Made by a program: the position numbers and the translations under genes
Notes under the pieces: model-generated
What the model was told of the DNA's origin: nothing
The model's database searches: none
The model's input: the letters and a program-made list of their open reading frames with translations, nothing else
Part shown: piece by piece, positions 1 through 12,800 of the stretch
Position numbering within the stretch: the first letter of the stretch is position 1
Layout of the letters: every line of letters begins with the position of its first letter
Origin: Nemertoderma westbladi
Lineage: Eukaryota; Xenacoelomorpha; Nemertodermatida; Nemertodermatidae
Assembly (NCBI GenBank): GCA_032718475.1
Contig: JAUCBJ010005094.1
Span: 1-45,469, forward strand
Direction: 5' to 3'
Length of the DNA stretch: 45,469 nt

Positions 1-961
1 AAAAACATAAAGCTTAGAAATGGTGATCAAATCAAATTGTTCTAGAAAAAATCTTCGAATTTTGGGAAAAAAGCATAAAAATTTAAAGTTTATAAGTGTT
101 TATCAAGGTTAATGTTACTTGAATTTTCATAAAACTATAGGAGAACATTCAAAGAATTTCTAGATTTAAAATATTATTCATTAAATAAAATATCGGGGTT
201 GGAGAGGGGGGGGGGGGGGGATTGTCCGGGGGGCAATAGATGCCCCCCGGCATCTTTATTAAATGCCTACAATGTAATTTACTATTAAACATCTGGCTGG
301 TGAGATATTCTTATTGTTTAAAACCCAGCAGCGCCCAACGTCTACATTTGTAACCCCATAATGGACTGTTTTCAAATCAATGCTGTAGTTACTTAATATA
401 TCCTATAACTATTATAATGCTATAATATGATTAATTAAAGGTGCATCTATATGACTGACACTTAAAAAACGGTAAATTTTAAAAATTTGCATTTCTAAAG
501 TGACTCTAAAAATCGGAAATATATTTTTTCAGACATCGATTGGCATTACTTCATTCTATGTAACTATATTGTTATAGACAACAGGGATTGTGGCATATTT
601 TTATTGTCAGATAATGGGAGATTTAATAAAACAATAAAATATCATGTAGTCTACCCTCTTTAGTCTAGCAAATTCAAATTATTTACAGAAGACTACATTT
701 GTAGTGCTTGGGCACTACATAGTGATTGATACTTTTAGACACAATCTGTGTGATACTGTACCAGCTGACCAGAGGTACCGGTACCCAGAATATTACTACA
801 GTACGGCCTGACAGTACTGCAGTAGGTACTACACCTTCCACTGTCAGACTGTACCACTTTCCTAATGCAGGAGTTACTGGTACCTGTACAGCAGTAACAA
901 TACAGCAATAGGCTACACTAGCCCGCTAACATTCCAAGGCATTAGAATGATTGACTGTGCC
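1..961. other. AT-rich non-coding DNA, no gene seen
   Basis: No open frame with protein-like composition is visible. The stretch holds a poly-G run (about 206-220), a GC-rich hairpin (226-250) and a GTAC-rich patch at roughly 760-890 with overlapping GGTACC and AGTACT palindromes. The last 8 bases (954-961) are the left target duplication of the adjacent hAT-like element. A 61-codon frame near 726-911 looks like chance. Confidence 0.6.
226..250. repeat. GC-rich perfect hairpin
   Basis: The 10-bp arm CCGGGGGGCA (226-235) is exactly complementary to TGCCCCCCGG (241-250) across a 5-base loop. It directly follows a poly-G run. G/C-run plus hairpin layouts like this are common in the subterminal parts of hAT elements, including the one at the right end of this window, so it may be a transposon scar; no terminus or target duplication was found here. 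Confidence 0.6.
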
Positions 962-1898
962 CAGGGATGGCAATTAGGTTTTAATATTAGGTTTTATTAT
1001 TAGGTTTTAATAAAAAACCTAGTGTAAAAATTATTAGGTTTTATTAGGTTTTATTGGGTTTTATTCCAGTCTGCCACGAGAGTGCAATCCGTTGGCCTAA
1101 TTATTGGGTATGGGGGAAAAACCTCACATTTCGTTGTGTGCTAGAGTGCTAGACTTTCAAAGACGGTTCGATTAGACATTAGCAGATTATCCAGTCGGGG
1201 AGTTCTATTTACAACTGAGTTGAAATTTAAACTTTATTTTTTAAAATTCAACTTTTTTTAAAATTCAACTTTTGGAGTTGGTTTGGAAATACTGATAAAT
1301 ATGGAATTGGGATCCATTACTGGTATTCCATTGTATAATATAATGATGAATGACATAGGCCTATAGCGGTAATTTAATACAACTAACAGCAGAGCAGTCT
1401 AATAAATTCCTGTAGTATTTCAGCTAATTTGCAAATGTAATCACTTAAAATGTTTTTAAAAAATGTAATCCCGGCGGTGAAAGTTTTTATTCCATCGGTA
1501 ATGAGGGTTGATTTTTCGAGTTACACCCATAAAAAGAATAAAAACACCCTTCTGTAACGTCTTGGGGCTAACTGCAGTACGCAGTACTGTACGTGTACGA
1601 TAGTTTTGCCATAGTTTGGTGAGATTATTATAAGTTAATAAGTCATACTTGCAATTGCTTCACAGACTTGAGAATAGGCGCAATGAAACCGCAATGGTCG
1701 ATTTAGTGGGTGTTACAACCTTCAAAACAGCAATTAAGTCATTGGTTCTCGAAAAATTTCTTAATTTTTGTATGAAAATTTAGGTTTTATTAGGTTTTTT
1801 TAGGTTTTATTAGGTTTTATTAGGTTTTATAAGGTTTTATTCAATTAAAGAAAAAACCTAATTTTGTTTTTTTTAAAATTAGGTTTTAACCATCCCTG
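962..1898. mobile_element. Non-autonomous hAT-like DNA transposon, 937 bp
   Basis: The left end reads CAGGGATGG (962-970) and the right end CCATCCCTG (1890-1898), a perfect 9-bp terminal inverted repeat. Exact 8-bp direct duplications ACTGTGCC flank it at 954-961 and 1899-1906. Eight-base target duplications and a CAGGGATG terminus are hallmarks of the hAT superfamily (maize Ac ends are CAGGGATGAAA). Subterminal regions at both ends are built of repeats of TTAGGTTTTA. No transposase frame is present, so it would depend on an autonomous relative. The perfect duplications argue for a fairly recent insertion. Confidence 0.85.
1189..1282. repeat. Dispersed repeat, copy 1 (inside hAT element)
   Basis: The stretch contains CAACTGAGTTGAAATTT followed by T-rich blocks ending AATTCAACTTTTGGAGT. 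The same order of blocks recurs at 27966-28060 in the same orientation with small differences. It is internal to the hAT-like element, so the second site may be a fragment of a related element or a separate repeat captured by it. Confidence 0.55.
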
Positions 1899-1980
1899 AC
1901 TGTGCCTGTCTCAAAGTCTGGAAATTTCTGAATGCAGTTCAAAACTTTTGAACGCAGGAATTTTTGTAAATAAAATATAA

Positions 1981-3531
1981 TTGCTGCTTCTAACAGCAGA
2001 ACAGTCTGAACTCTATTTAAATACCACTGAACCATTGCCCTGTGTACTCTGCGCTACAACTGTACTCCCTTCACCCAAGTCTAAACACTACATGCGCACA
2101 TTCACATGCCCACTTAAGATTGTTGCTGTGATTGTGACGCTCACCACATGGTGCATTGGCAGATTGGCCTGGAATCTACTCCACTTCACCCAACACCTAC
2201 TAATAAACTTGCAGTTCAGCTTAGGACTATGGATTCCGATGCCGACTCTGTCGCTGATCGCTACATTCCTTTCGACGGCTTTCACAGGTCACTGGCTGAC
2301 TGGTGGATGTCAACGAAATGCAAACCAAACATCAACCCACCCCCCAGTTCAGCAGTTGACGTTGTGGAAGAAGAGCCCCTGCCAGCCCGCAACTCGATCA
2401 AGTTGAACTTGAAGCCTACAGTCAGACAGTCTCAGCGGCAGTGCTGCTAGTATCAGCAGAACCAGAAGTAACCGATACCAGTACAGACTTTCTCAAACAA
2501 AACCGGACGACAGCAAAATCCCGCGTAACACGACTCAAACCATAAGTAAGCAACCACATTGAAGGACAGGGCAGCAGCAGTACCTACGCTAAAGCTGCTA
2601 CTAGAAGACCTAACCGACGTCATTCTGGAGTACGCCGCCTCGCATCGATACACATGAAAACTCTCCAAACAGTCGGTCAGTCAGCCACTCCGAGAACATG
2701 GCGACGTGGATCTCCTCAGTGTGCAATGCAGCTAATGCATGCCGCTGCAGCACTGCTGCGCAAACCTACCTATACACCCGTTCCGGTACACAGTCCATTG
2801 TCTCGGGTGCGAGTTCTCGAATGGCTGCCCGATTGGCCCGTCAAGAACTCGAAGCCAACCTCGAACTCGAACATTTTGACAAAACTCAATCATCACACGA
2901 TCGTGAAGGCGAACTGGCCACATTTGCCGCTCGGCAGGCTGCTGACCAAGCTGCCCAAAACCTAAAACTCCCGTCTGAGTGCCGTAAAATGACGCTATGA
3001 AACTATCAAAGAACTTGAACTGAGAGTGGAGCGTTCCAGTCTCGCTTCTCGCTCTACTCCCGATCAGGAGAACGAGGACAGCACGTCCAACATTGGAGTG
3101 AATCCCGATGTTCCTGAGCCTACACAAGCCAGCCTCCCTGCGGCCCCAGCTGCCCCCTCCATGGTATCAGTTGGCCCCCCGTGGGTTCCCCCGGCTGCCC
3201 CGCTCGCAGTCGCATTGACAACTGGAAACCCGTTATTCCTACCCCCTTCCAGTTAGGTGACCTTGGCTCCTGTGAACCTGTTGCCGTCCTCCATCGGGAC
3301 TCTATTTTCTCTCACCTACCTGTCCATTCCGCGCTCTCTCAGCAGCGTGAACTCGCCGGAGTTCTTTTCGACTTCAGCGCTCGGCTTCACATCGATAACT
3401 GCCGCTTCCAATTGTCCAATCGCCACTCCTTGAGAAACTGCCCCTGTTTAGCGTCCCCAGCCAGGCCGACACGGAGAGTTCCCGGCTTCCCCCTGGATCC
3501 TTACTATCCTTACAATTGCTATTTGAAGTAA
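1981..3531 (+). pseudogene. Frame-broken coding-like region, possibly degenerate retroelement gag
   Basis: This GC-richer block stands out from its AT-rich flanks and carries several short overlapping plus-strand frames (1981-2406, 2148-2450, 2654-2965, 2698-3000, 3026-3256, 3181-3531), none longer than 141 codons. The frame at 2698-3000 becomes an Ala/Glu/Leu/Arg-rich, probably helical segment (SRMAARLARQELEANLELEH), and the frame at 3026-3256 is Pro/Ala-rich. A charged helical stretch followed by a proline-rich linker resembles the N-terminal part of BEL/Pao-type gag proteins. That resemblance is compositional only. No protease, reverse transcriptase or LTR is seen nearby. It could equally be decayed exons of an unrelated gene. 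Confidence 0.25.
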
Positions 3532-3536
3532 TGGAC

Positions 3537-4110
3537 CCGGGGGGGGGGGGGGGGGGGTGGACACTACAAATACTATATTATCTACTGAAATTTTTAACTC
3601 AATTTTAGATTAAAAACTTTTTTAAACATTTGCTTTTGTGTATACTCAATTCTACACCCACCAAAGTAGTTAATAACATCCTTTTTATTATCCTTTATAA
3701 ACAAATTGGTGTTATTTTTATGAATATATAAATACCTCCATAGCGCCCAAGTACTACATTTGTACCCTACCTAATAAATCGAGATTGGTTAAAGTTTTGA
3801 TACTGTTGTTGAAACTATGTTTAAGTTAGACCATTTGGACTTAGTTCTGAAAATATGAATACATTGCCTCGAGTTTTTAGATGTCTGGGTTTTGCTGGGT
3901 TTTAATAATAAAATATTATAACTTTATTCAATCTGGCACAGCATTATGGAACATACGTTTATTAGCATTTTGCATATATATTTGGTTCAAATATAAAAAA
4001 CAGTGTTATTTTAAGTGGTTTGTTTCTTTTTTTTTTCAAGTTAATTTATTTATATTTTATCAATAACGTTTCGGGATAAATAAACACGTGGCCTACATAA
4101 TAGTGTGAAA
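3537..4110. other. AT-rich spacer with poly-G tract
   Basis: A run of 19 G residues follows CCC at about 3539-3557; the rest is AT-rich. The segment around 3743-3768 (GCGCCCAAGTACTACATTTG) resembles one around 331-350, suggesting a weak dispersed repeat. No gene is visible; a 61-codon frame at 3881-4066 is low-complexity and probably random. Confidence 0.5.
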
Positions 4111-4653
4111 AATGTGCCAGAAATGAGCCAGAAATGTTCCAGAAATGTGCCAGAAATGTGATAGAAATGTGCCAGAAATGTTCCAGAAATGTGCCAGAAA
4201 TGTGACAGAAATGTGACAGTAATGTGACAGAAATGTGACAGTAATGTGACAGAAATGTGACAGTAATGTGACATAAATGTGACATAAATGTGACAGTAAT
4301 GTGATAGAAATGTGCCAGAAATGTGACAGTAATGTTCCAGAAATGAGCCAGAAATGTGATAGAAATGTGCCAGAAATGTTCCAGAAATGTGCCAGAAATG
4401 TGACAGTAATGTGCCAGATATGTGACAGAAATGTGATAGAAATGTGCCAGGAATGTGATAGAAATGTGCCAGATATGTGACAGAAATGTGATAGAAATGT
4501 GCCAGAAATGTGACAGAAATGTGACAGTAATGTGATAGAAATGTGACAGAAATGTGCCAGAAATGTGACAGAAATGTGACAGTAATGTGACAGAAATGTG
4601 CCAGAAATGTGACAGAACTGTGACAGAAATGTGCCAGAAATGGGACAGAAATG
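4111..4653. repeat. 11-bp minisatellite, about 49 units
   Basis: The consensus unit is GTGCCAGAAAT, with recurring variants GTGACAGAAAT, GTGACAGTAAT, GTGATAGAAAT, GTTCCAGAAAT and GAGCCAGAAAT. Variants are intermixed rather than blocked. Because 11 bp is not a multiple of 3, frames cycle every 33 bp; two minus-strand frames (225 and 202 codons) stay open only because no unit phase makes a stop on that strand. I treat those frames as spurious. Confidence 0.95.
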
Positions 4654-5092
4654 TACACAATAAATAAAAGGGACCCAAAAACATCACAGCAGTGCCATTC
4701 TTAAAAACATACACAAGCAACATTATTGTAAAAAGTGGACAGACAAATCAGGGAAAAGTCAGGTAATTTGATATACAGGACATCATGGTGACATAAAGCG
4801 AAAATGGGTAAAATTTTCTCAGCTCGCTTCACTCGCCGCCGTTACATTTCCTCTTATCACTAAATATGTATAATACAGGTGCACTCTAATCACTTCGTTG
4901 TCAGTAATTGATGTGTTGTGGTGACATGGTGTGTGGATGTGATGTTTACCGCTAAATATATATATCTATGTGACTTTCTTTGGAATATAATTAAATGGTC
5001 ATGAATTAATTGTAGAGGTTTTTATAAATATGACTATGATAAAAAATTAATATATGAAGCCCTCGTCTCCTCGATACGTTGCTTTTGTGTTT
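4654..5092. other. Spacer between minisatellites, no gene seen
   Basis: Mostly unique AT-rich DNA. Its last bases (about 5078-5095) form a pyrimidine-rich stretch ending TTTGTGTTTCAG, a good splice-acceptor shape, which abuts the first unit of the 54-bp array. No other element is recognised. Confidence 0.5.
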
Positions 5093-5095
5093 CAG

Positions 5096-6712
5096 GTGAG
5101 TGGCAACCCTGGCCAGGGTCCACTCAACCTTTCTCCCCAACCTTTCCAGGTGAGTGGCAACCCTGGCCAGGGTCCACTCAGCCTTTCTCCCCAACTATTC
5201 CAGGTGAGTGGCAACCCTGGCCAGGGTCCACTCAACCTTTCTCCCCAACCTTTCCAGGTGAGTGGCAACCCTGGCCAGGGTCCACTCAACCTTTCTCCCC
5301 AACTACTCCAGGTGAGTGGCAACCCTGGCCAGGGTCCACTCAGTCTTTCTCCCAAACTATTCCAGGTGAGTGGCAACCCTGGCCCGGGTCCACTCAGCCT
5401 TTCTCCCAAACTACTCCAGGTGAGTGGCAACCCTGGCCCGGGTCCACTCAGCCTTTCTCCCAAACTACTCCAGGCGAGTGGCAACCCTGGCCTGGGTCCA
5501 CTCAGCCTTTCTCCCAAACTACTCCAGGTGAGTGGCAACCCTGGCCAGGGTCCACTCAGCCTTTCTCCCCAACTACTCCAGGTGAGTGGCAACCCTGGCC
5601 CGGGTCCACTCAGCCTTTTTCCCAAACTACTCCAGGTGAGTGGCAACCCCGGCCCGGGTCCACTCAGCCTTTCTCCCAAACTACTCCAGGTGAGTGGCAA
5701 CCCTGGCCAGGGTCCACTCAGTCTTTCTCCCAAACTATTCCAGGTGAGTGGCAACCCTGGCCAGGGTTCACTCAGCCTTTCTCCCCAACTATTCCAGGTG
5801 AGTGGCAACCCTGGCCACGATCCACTCAGCCTTTCTCACCAACTATTCCAGGTGAGTGGCAACCCTGGCCAGGGTCCACTCAGCCTTTCTCCCCAACTAC
5901 TCCAGGTGAGTGGCAACCCTGGCCCGGGTCCACTCAGCCTTTTTCCCAAACTACTCCAGGTGAGTGGCAACCCCGGCCCGGGTCCACTCAGCCTTTCTCC
6001 CAAACTACTCCAGGTGAGTGGCAACCCTGGCCAGGGTCCACTCAGTCTTTCTCCCAAACTATTCCAGGTGAGTGGCAACCCTGGCAAGGGTTCACTCAGC
6101 CTTTCTCCCCAACTATTCCAGGTGAGTGGCAACCCTGGCCCGGGTCCACTCAGCCTTTCTCCCAAACTACTCCAGGCGAGTGGCAACCCTGGCCAGGGTC
6201 CACTCAGCCTTTCTCCCAAACTACTCCAGGTGAGTGGCAACCCTGGCCAAGATCCACTCAGCCTTTCTCCCCAACTATTCCAGGTGAGTGGCAACCCTGG
6301 CCACGATCCACTCAGCCTTTCTCTCCAACTATTCCAGGTGAGTGGCAACCCTGGCCAGGGTCCACTCAGTCTTTCTCCCAAACTATTCCAGGTGAGTGGC
6401 AACCCTGGCAAGGGTTCACTCAGCCTTTCTCCCCAACTATTCCAGGTGAGTGGCAACCCTGGCCCGGGTCCACTCAGCCTTTCTCCCCAACTACTCCAGG
6501 TGAGTGGCAACCCTGGCCCGGGTCCACTCAGCCTTTCTCCCCAACTATTCCAGGTGAGTGGCAACCCTGGCCCGGGTCCAATCAGACTTTCTCCCCAACT
6601 ACTCCAGGTGAGTGGCAACCCTGGCCAGGGTCCACTCAACCTTTCTCCCCAACTACTCCAGGTGAGTGGCAACCCTGGCCAGGGTCCACTCAGCCTTTCT
6701 CCCAAACTACAG
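5096..6712 (+). repeat. 54-bp minisatellite, 30 units, each shaped like a tiny GT-AG intron
   Basis: There are 29 units of 54 bp and one of 51 bp. Each starts GTGAGTGGCAACCCTGG (two units start GCGAGT) and ends with a pyrimidine-rich tract plus CAG, such as CTTTCTCCCCAACTATTCCAG. Units abut directly, so every junction reads pyrimidine tract-CAG/GTGAGT, the layout of a recursive splice site. A 31st CAG/GTGAGT closes the array at 6710-6718. Since 54 is a multiple of 3, the plus strand is open for 559 codons (from 5054) with an 18-residue repeat VSGNPGQGPLSLSPQLLQ, and the minus strand is open as well. With both strands open and no non-repeat domain, coding is unproven; an extracellular or structural repeat protein exon remains possible. 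Confidence 0.9.
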
Positions 6713-6889
6713 GTGAGTGTGGGACTTCCATAAATGTCAGTTTCTTTTGATAAATTGAAAAAATAGTTTATCATAATAATTATTATTGTGCATAAGAAAT
6801 GTATAACAATAAGAACGCAATTGCACCAAAAAATAAACAAACAAATTAAACTGGAATTGGAATGTCCGTAATAATTATATTTATCCCGT

Positions 6890-9800
6890 CACATGTAATA
6901 TTAACCCATGTAATATTAACCTATGTAATATTAACCCATGGAATATTAATCCATGTAATATTAACAAATGTAATATTAACCCATGTAATATTAACCCATA
7001 TCATATTAACCCATGTAATATTAACCCATGTAATATTAACCCATATCATATTAACCCATGTAATATTATCAAATGTAATATTAACAAATGTAATATTAAC
7101 AAATGTAATATTAACAAATGTAATATTAACCCATGTAATATTAACCCATGTAATATTAACCCATGTAATATTAACAAATGTAATATTAACAAATGTAATA
7201 TTAACCCATGTAATATTAACCCATGTAATATTAACCCATGTAATATTAACCAATGTAATATTAACCCATTTAATATTCACCCATGTAATATTAATCAATG
7301 TAATATTAACCCATGTAATATTAACAAACGTAATATTAACCCATGTAATATTAACTCATGTAATATTAACTCATGTAATATTAACCCATGTAATATTAAT
7401 CTATGTAATATTAACCCATGTAATTTTAACCCATGTAATATTAACCCATGTAATATTAACCCATATCATATTAACCCATATAATATTAACAAATGTAATA
7501 TTAACCCATGTAATATTAACCAAAGTAACATTAACCCATGTAATATTAACCAATGTAATATTAACCCATGTAATATTAACTCATGTAATATTAACCCATG
7601 TAATATTAACCCATGTAATATTAATCCATGTAATATTAACCCATGTAATATTAACCCATGTAATATCAACCCATGTAATATTAACAAATGTAATATTAAC
7701 CCATGTAATATTAACCCATGTAATATTAACCCATGTAATATTAATCCAAGTAATATTAACCCATGTAATATTAACCCATGTAATATCAACCCATGTAATA
7801 TTAACAAATGTAATATTAACCCATGTAATATTAACCCATGTAATATTAACCCATGTAATATTAACCCATGTAATATTAACAAATGTAATATTAACAAATG
7901 TAATATTAACCCATGTAATATTATCAAATGTAATATTAACAAATGTAATATTAACAAATGTAATATTAACAAATGTAATATTAACCCATGTAATATTAAC
8001 CCATGTAATATTAACCCATGTAATATTAACACATGTAATATTAACAAATGTAATATTAACCCATGTAATATTAACCCATGTAATATTAACCCATGTAATA
8101 TTAACCCATGTAATATTAACCAATGTAATATTAACCCATTTAATATTCACCCATGTAATATTAATCAATGTAATATTAACCCATGTAATATTAACAAATA
8201 TAATATTAACAAATGTAATATTAACCCATGTAATATTAATCCATGTAATATTAACCCATGTAATATTAACCCATGTAATATCAACCCATGTAATATTAAC
8301 AAATGTAATATTAACCCATGTAATATTAACCCATGTAATATTAACCCATGTAATATTAATCCATGTAATATTAACCCATGTAATATTAACCCATGTAATA
8401 TTAACCAATGTAATATTAACCCATTTAATATTCACCCATGTAATATTAATCAATGTAATATTAACCCATGTAATATTAACAAATATAATATTAACAAATG
8501 TAATATTAACCCATGTAATATTAATCCATGTAATATTAACCCATGTAATATTAACCCATGTAATATCAACCCATGTAATATTAACAAATGTAATATTAAC
8601 CCATGTAATATTAACCCATGTAATATTAATCCATGTAATATTAACCCATGTAATATTAACCCATGTAATATCAACCCATGTAATATTAACAAATGTAATA
8701 TTAACCCATGTAATATTAACCCATGTAATATTAACCCATGTAATATTAACCCATGTAATATTAACAAATGTAATATTAACAAATGTAATATTAACCCATG
8801 TAATATTATCAAATGTAATATTAACAAATGTAATATTAACAAATGTAATATTAACAAATGTAATATTAACCCATGTAATATTAACCCATGTAATATTAAC
8901 CCATGTAATATTAACAAATGTAATATTAACAAATGTAATATTAACCCATGTAATATTAACCCATGTAATATTAACCCATGTAATATTAACCAATGTAATA
9001 TTAACCCATTTAATATTCACCCATGTAATATTAATCCATGTAATATTAACCCATGTAATATTAACCCATGTAATATTAACCAATGTAATATTAACAAATG
9101 TAATATTAATCCATGTAATATTAACCCATTTAATATTCACCCATGTAATATTAATCAATGTAATATTAACCCATGTAATATTAACAAATATAATATTAAC
9201 AAATGTAATATTAACCCATGTAATATTAACCCATGTAATATTAACCCATGTAATATTAACAAATGTAATATTAACCAATGTAATATTAACCCATGTAATA
9301 TTAACCCATGTAATATTAACCCATGTAATATTAACCCATGTAATATTAACCCATGTAATATTAACAAATATAATATTAACAAATGTAATATTAACCCATG
9401 TAATATTAACCCATGTAATATTAACAAATATAATATTAACAAATGTAATATTAACCCATGTAATATTAACCCATGTAATATTAACCCATGTAATATTAAC
9501 AAATATAATATTAACAAATGTAATATTAACCCATGTAATATTAACCCATTTAATATTCACCCATGTAATATTAATCAATGTAATATTAACCCATGTAATA
9601 TTAACAAATATAATATTAACAAATGTAATATTAACCCATGTAATATTAACCCATGTAATATTAACCCATGTAATATTAACCCATGTAATATTAACCCATG
9701 GAATATTAACAAATATAATATTAACCAATGTAATATTAACCAATGTAAAATAACCCATGTAATATTAACCCATGTAATATTAACCCATGTAATATTAACA

Positions 9801-12800
9801 AATATAATATTAACAAATGTAATATTAACCCATGTAATATTAACCCATGTAATATTAACAAATATAATATTAACAAATGTAATATTAACCCATGTAATAT
9901 TAACCCATGTAATATTAACCCATGTAATATTAACCCATGTAATATTAACCCATGGAATATTAACAAATATAATATTAACCAATGTAATATTAACCAATGT
10001 AAAATAACCCATGTAATATTAACCCAGGTAATATTAACCCATGTAATATTAACCCATGTAATATTAACCCATGTATTATTAACCAATGTAATATTAACCC
10101 ATGTAATATTAACCCATGTAATATTAACCCATATAATATTAACAAATGTAATATTAACCCATGTAATATTAACCCATGTAATATTAACCCATGTAATATT
10201 AACCCATGTAATATTAACCCATGTAATATTAACCAATGTAATATTAACCCATGTAATATTAACCCATGTATTATTAACCAATGTAATATTAACCCATGTA
10301 ATATTAATCCATGTAATATTAACCCATGTAATATTAACCCATGTAATATCAACCCATGTAATATTAACAAATGTAATATTAACCCATGTAATATTAACCC
10401 ATGTAATATTAACCCATGTAATATTAACCCATGTAATATTAACAAATGTAATATTAACAAATGTAATATTAACCCATGTAATATTATCAAATGTAATATT
10501 AACAAATGTAATATTAACAAATGTAATATTAACCCATGTAATATTAACCCATGTAATATTAACCCATGTAATATTAACAAATGTAATATTAACAAATGTA
10601 ATATTAACCCATGTAATATTAACCCATGTAATATTAACCCATGTAATATTAACCAATGTAATATTAACCCATTTAATATTCACCCATGTAATATTAATCA
10701 ATGTAATATTAACCCATGTAATATTAACAAATATAATATTAACAAATGTAATATTAACCCATGTAATATTAATCCATGTAATATTAACCCATGTAATATT
10801 AACCCATGTAATATCAACCCATGTAATATTAACAAATGTAATATTAACCCATGTAATATTAACCCATGTAATATTAACCCATGTAATATTAATCCATGTA
10901 ATATTAACCCATGTAATATTAACCCATGTAATATTAACCAATGTAATATTAACCCATTTAATATTCACCCATGTAATATTAATCAATGTAATATTAACCC
11001 ATGTAATATTAACAAATATAATATTAACAAATGTAATATTAACCCATGTAATATTAATCCATGTAATATTAACCCATGTAATATTAACCCATGTAATATC
11101 AACCCATGTAATATTAACAAATGTAATATTAACCCATGTAATATTAACCCATGTAATATTAATCCATGTAATATTAACCCATGTAATATTAACCCATGTA
11201 ATATCAACCCATGTAATATTAACAAATGTAATATTAACCCATGTAATATTAACCCATGTAATATTAACCCATGTAATATTAACCCATGTAATATTAACAA
11301 ATGTAATATTAACAAATGTAATATTAACCCATGTAATATTATCAAATGTAATATTAACAAATGTAATATTAACAAATGTAATATTAACAAATATAATATT
11401 AACAAATGTAATATTAACCCATGTAATATTAATCCATGTAATATTAACCCATGTAATATTAACCCATGTAATATCAACCCATGTAATATTAACAAATGTA
11501 ATATTAACCCATGTAATATTAACCCATGTAATATTAACCCATGTAATATTAACCCATGTAATATTAACAAATGTAATATTAACAAATGTAATATTAACCC
11601 ATGTAATATTATCAAATGTAATATTAACAAATGTAATATTAACAAATGTAATATTAACAAATGTAATATTAACCCATGTAATATTAACCCATGTAATATT
11701 AACAAATGTAATATTAACAAATGTAATATTAACAAATGTAATATTAACCCATGTAATATTAACCCATGTAATATTAACCCATGTAATATTAACCCATGTA
11801 ATATTAACAAATATAATATTAACAAATGTAATATTAACCCATGTAATATTAACCCATTTAATATTCACCCATGTAATATTAACCCATGTAATATTAACAA
11901 ATATAATATTAACAAATGTAATATTAACCCATGTAATATTAACCCATGTAATATTAACAAATATAATATTAACAAATGTAATATTAACCCATGTAATATT
12001 AACCCATTTAATATTCACCCATGTAATATTAATCAATGTAATATTAACCCATGTAATATTAACAAATATAATATTAACAAATGTAATATTAACCATGTAA
12101 TATTAACCCATGTAATATTAACCCATGTAATATTAACAAATGTAATATTAACCAATGTAATATTAACCCATTTAATATTCACCCATGTAATATTAATCAA
12201 TGTAATATTAACCCATGTAATATTAACAAATATAATATTAACAAATGTAATATTAACCATGTAATATTAACCCATGTAATATTAACCCATGTAATATTAA
12301 CAAATGTAATATTAACCAATGTAATATTAACCCATGTAATATTAACCCATGTAATATTAACCCATGTAATATTAACCCATGTAATATTAACCCATGTAAT
12401 ATTAACAAATATAATATTAACAAATGTAATATTAACCCATGTAATATTAACCCATGTAATATTAACAAATATAATATTAACAAATGTAATATTAACCCAT
12501 GTAATATTAACCCATGTAATATTAACCCATGTAATATTAACAAATATAATATTAACAAATGTAATATTAACCCATGTAATATTAACCCATTTAATATTCA
12601 CCCATGTAATATTAATCAATGTAATATTAACCCATGTAATATTAACAAATATAATATTAACAAATGTAATATTAACCATGTAATATTAACCCATGTAATA
12701 TTAACCCATGTAATATTAACAAATGTAATATTAACCAATGTAATATTAACCCATGTAATATTAACCCATGTAATATTAACCCATGTAATATTAACCCATG

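Noticed and set aside
331-715. Weak similarity between GCGCCCAACGTCTACATTTG (331), CTACATTTGTAGTGCTTGGG (694, partly inverted) and GCGCCCAAGTACTACATTTG (3743)
   Set aside because: The words are short and imperfect, with no target duplication; too little to call an element.
4046-4723. Two overlapping minus-strand frames of 225 and 202 codons (SHFWHISVTFL repeat)
   Set aside because: They are phase variants of the 11-bp minisatellite; two overlapping frames of the same repeat are both open.
6862-9753. A 963-codon plus-strand frame (ILTHV repeat), and many similar long frames on both strands in 6.9-24 kb
   Set aside because: The 15-bp unit has no stop in four of six frames, so length is automatic; there is no non-repeat domain and 14-bp units break the frames.
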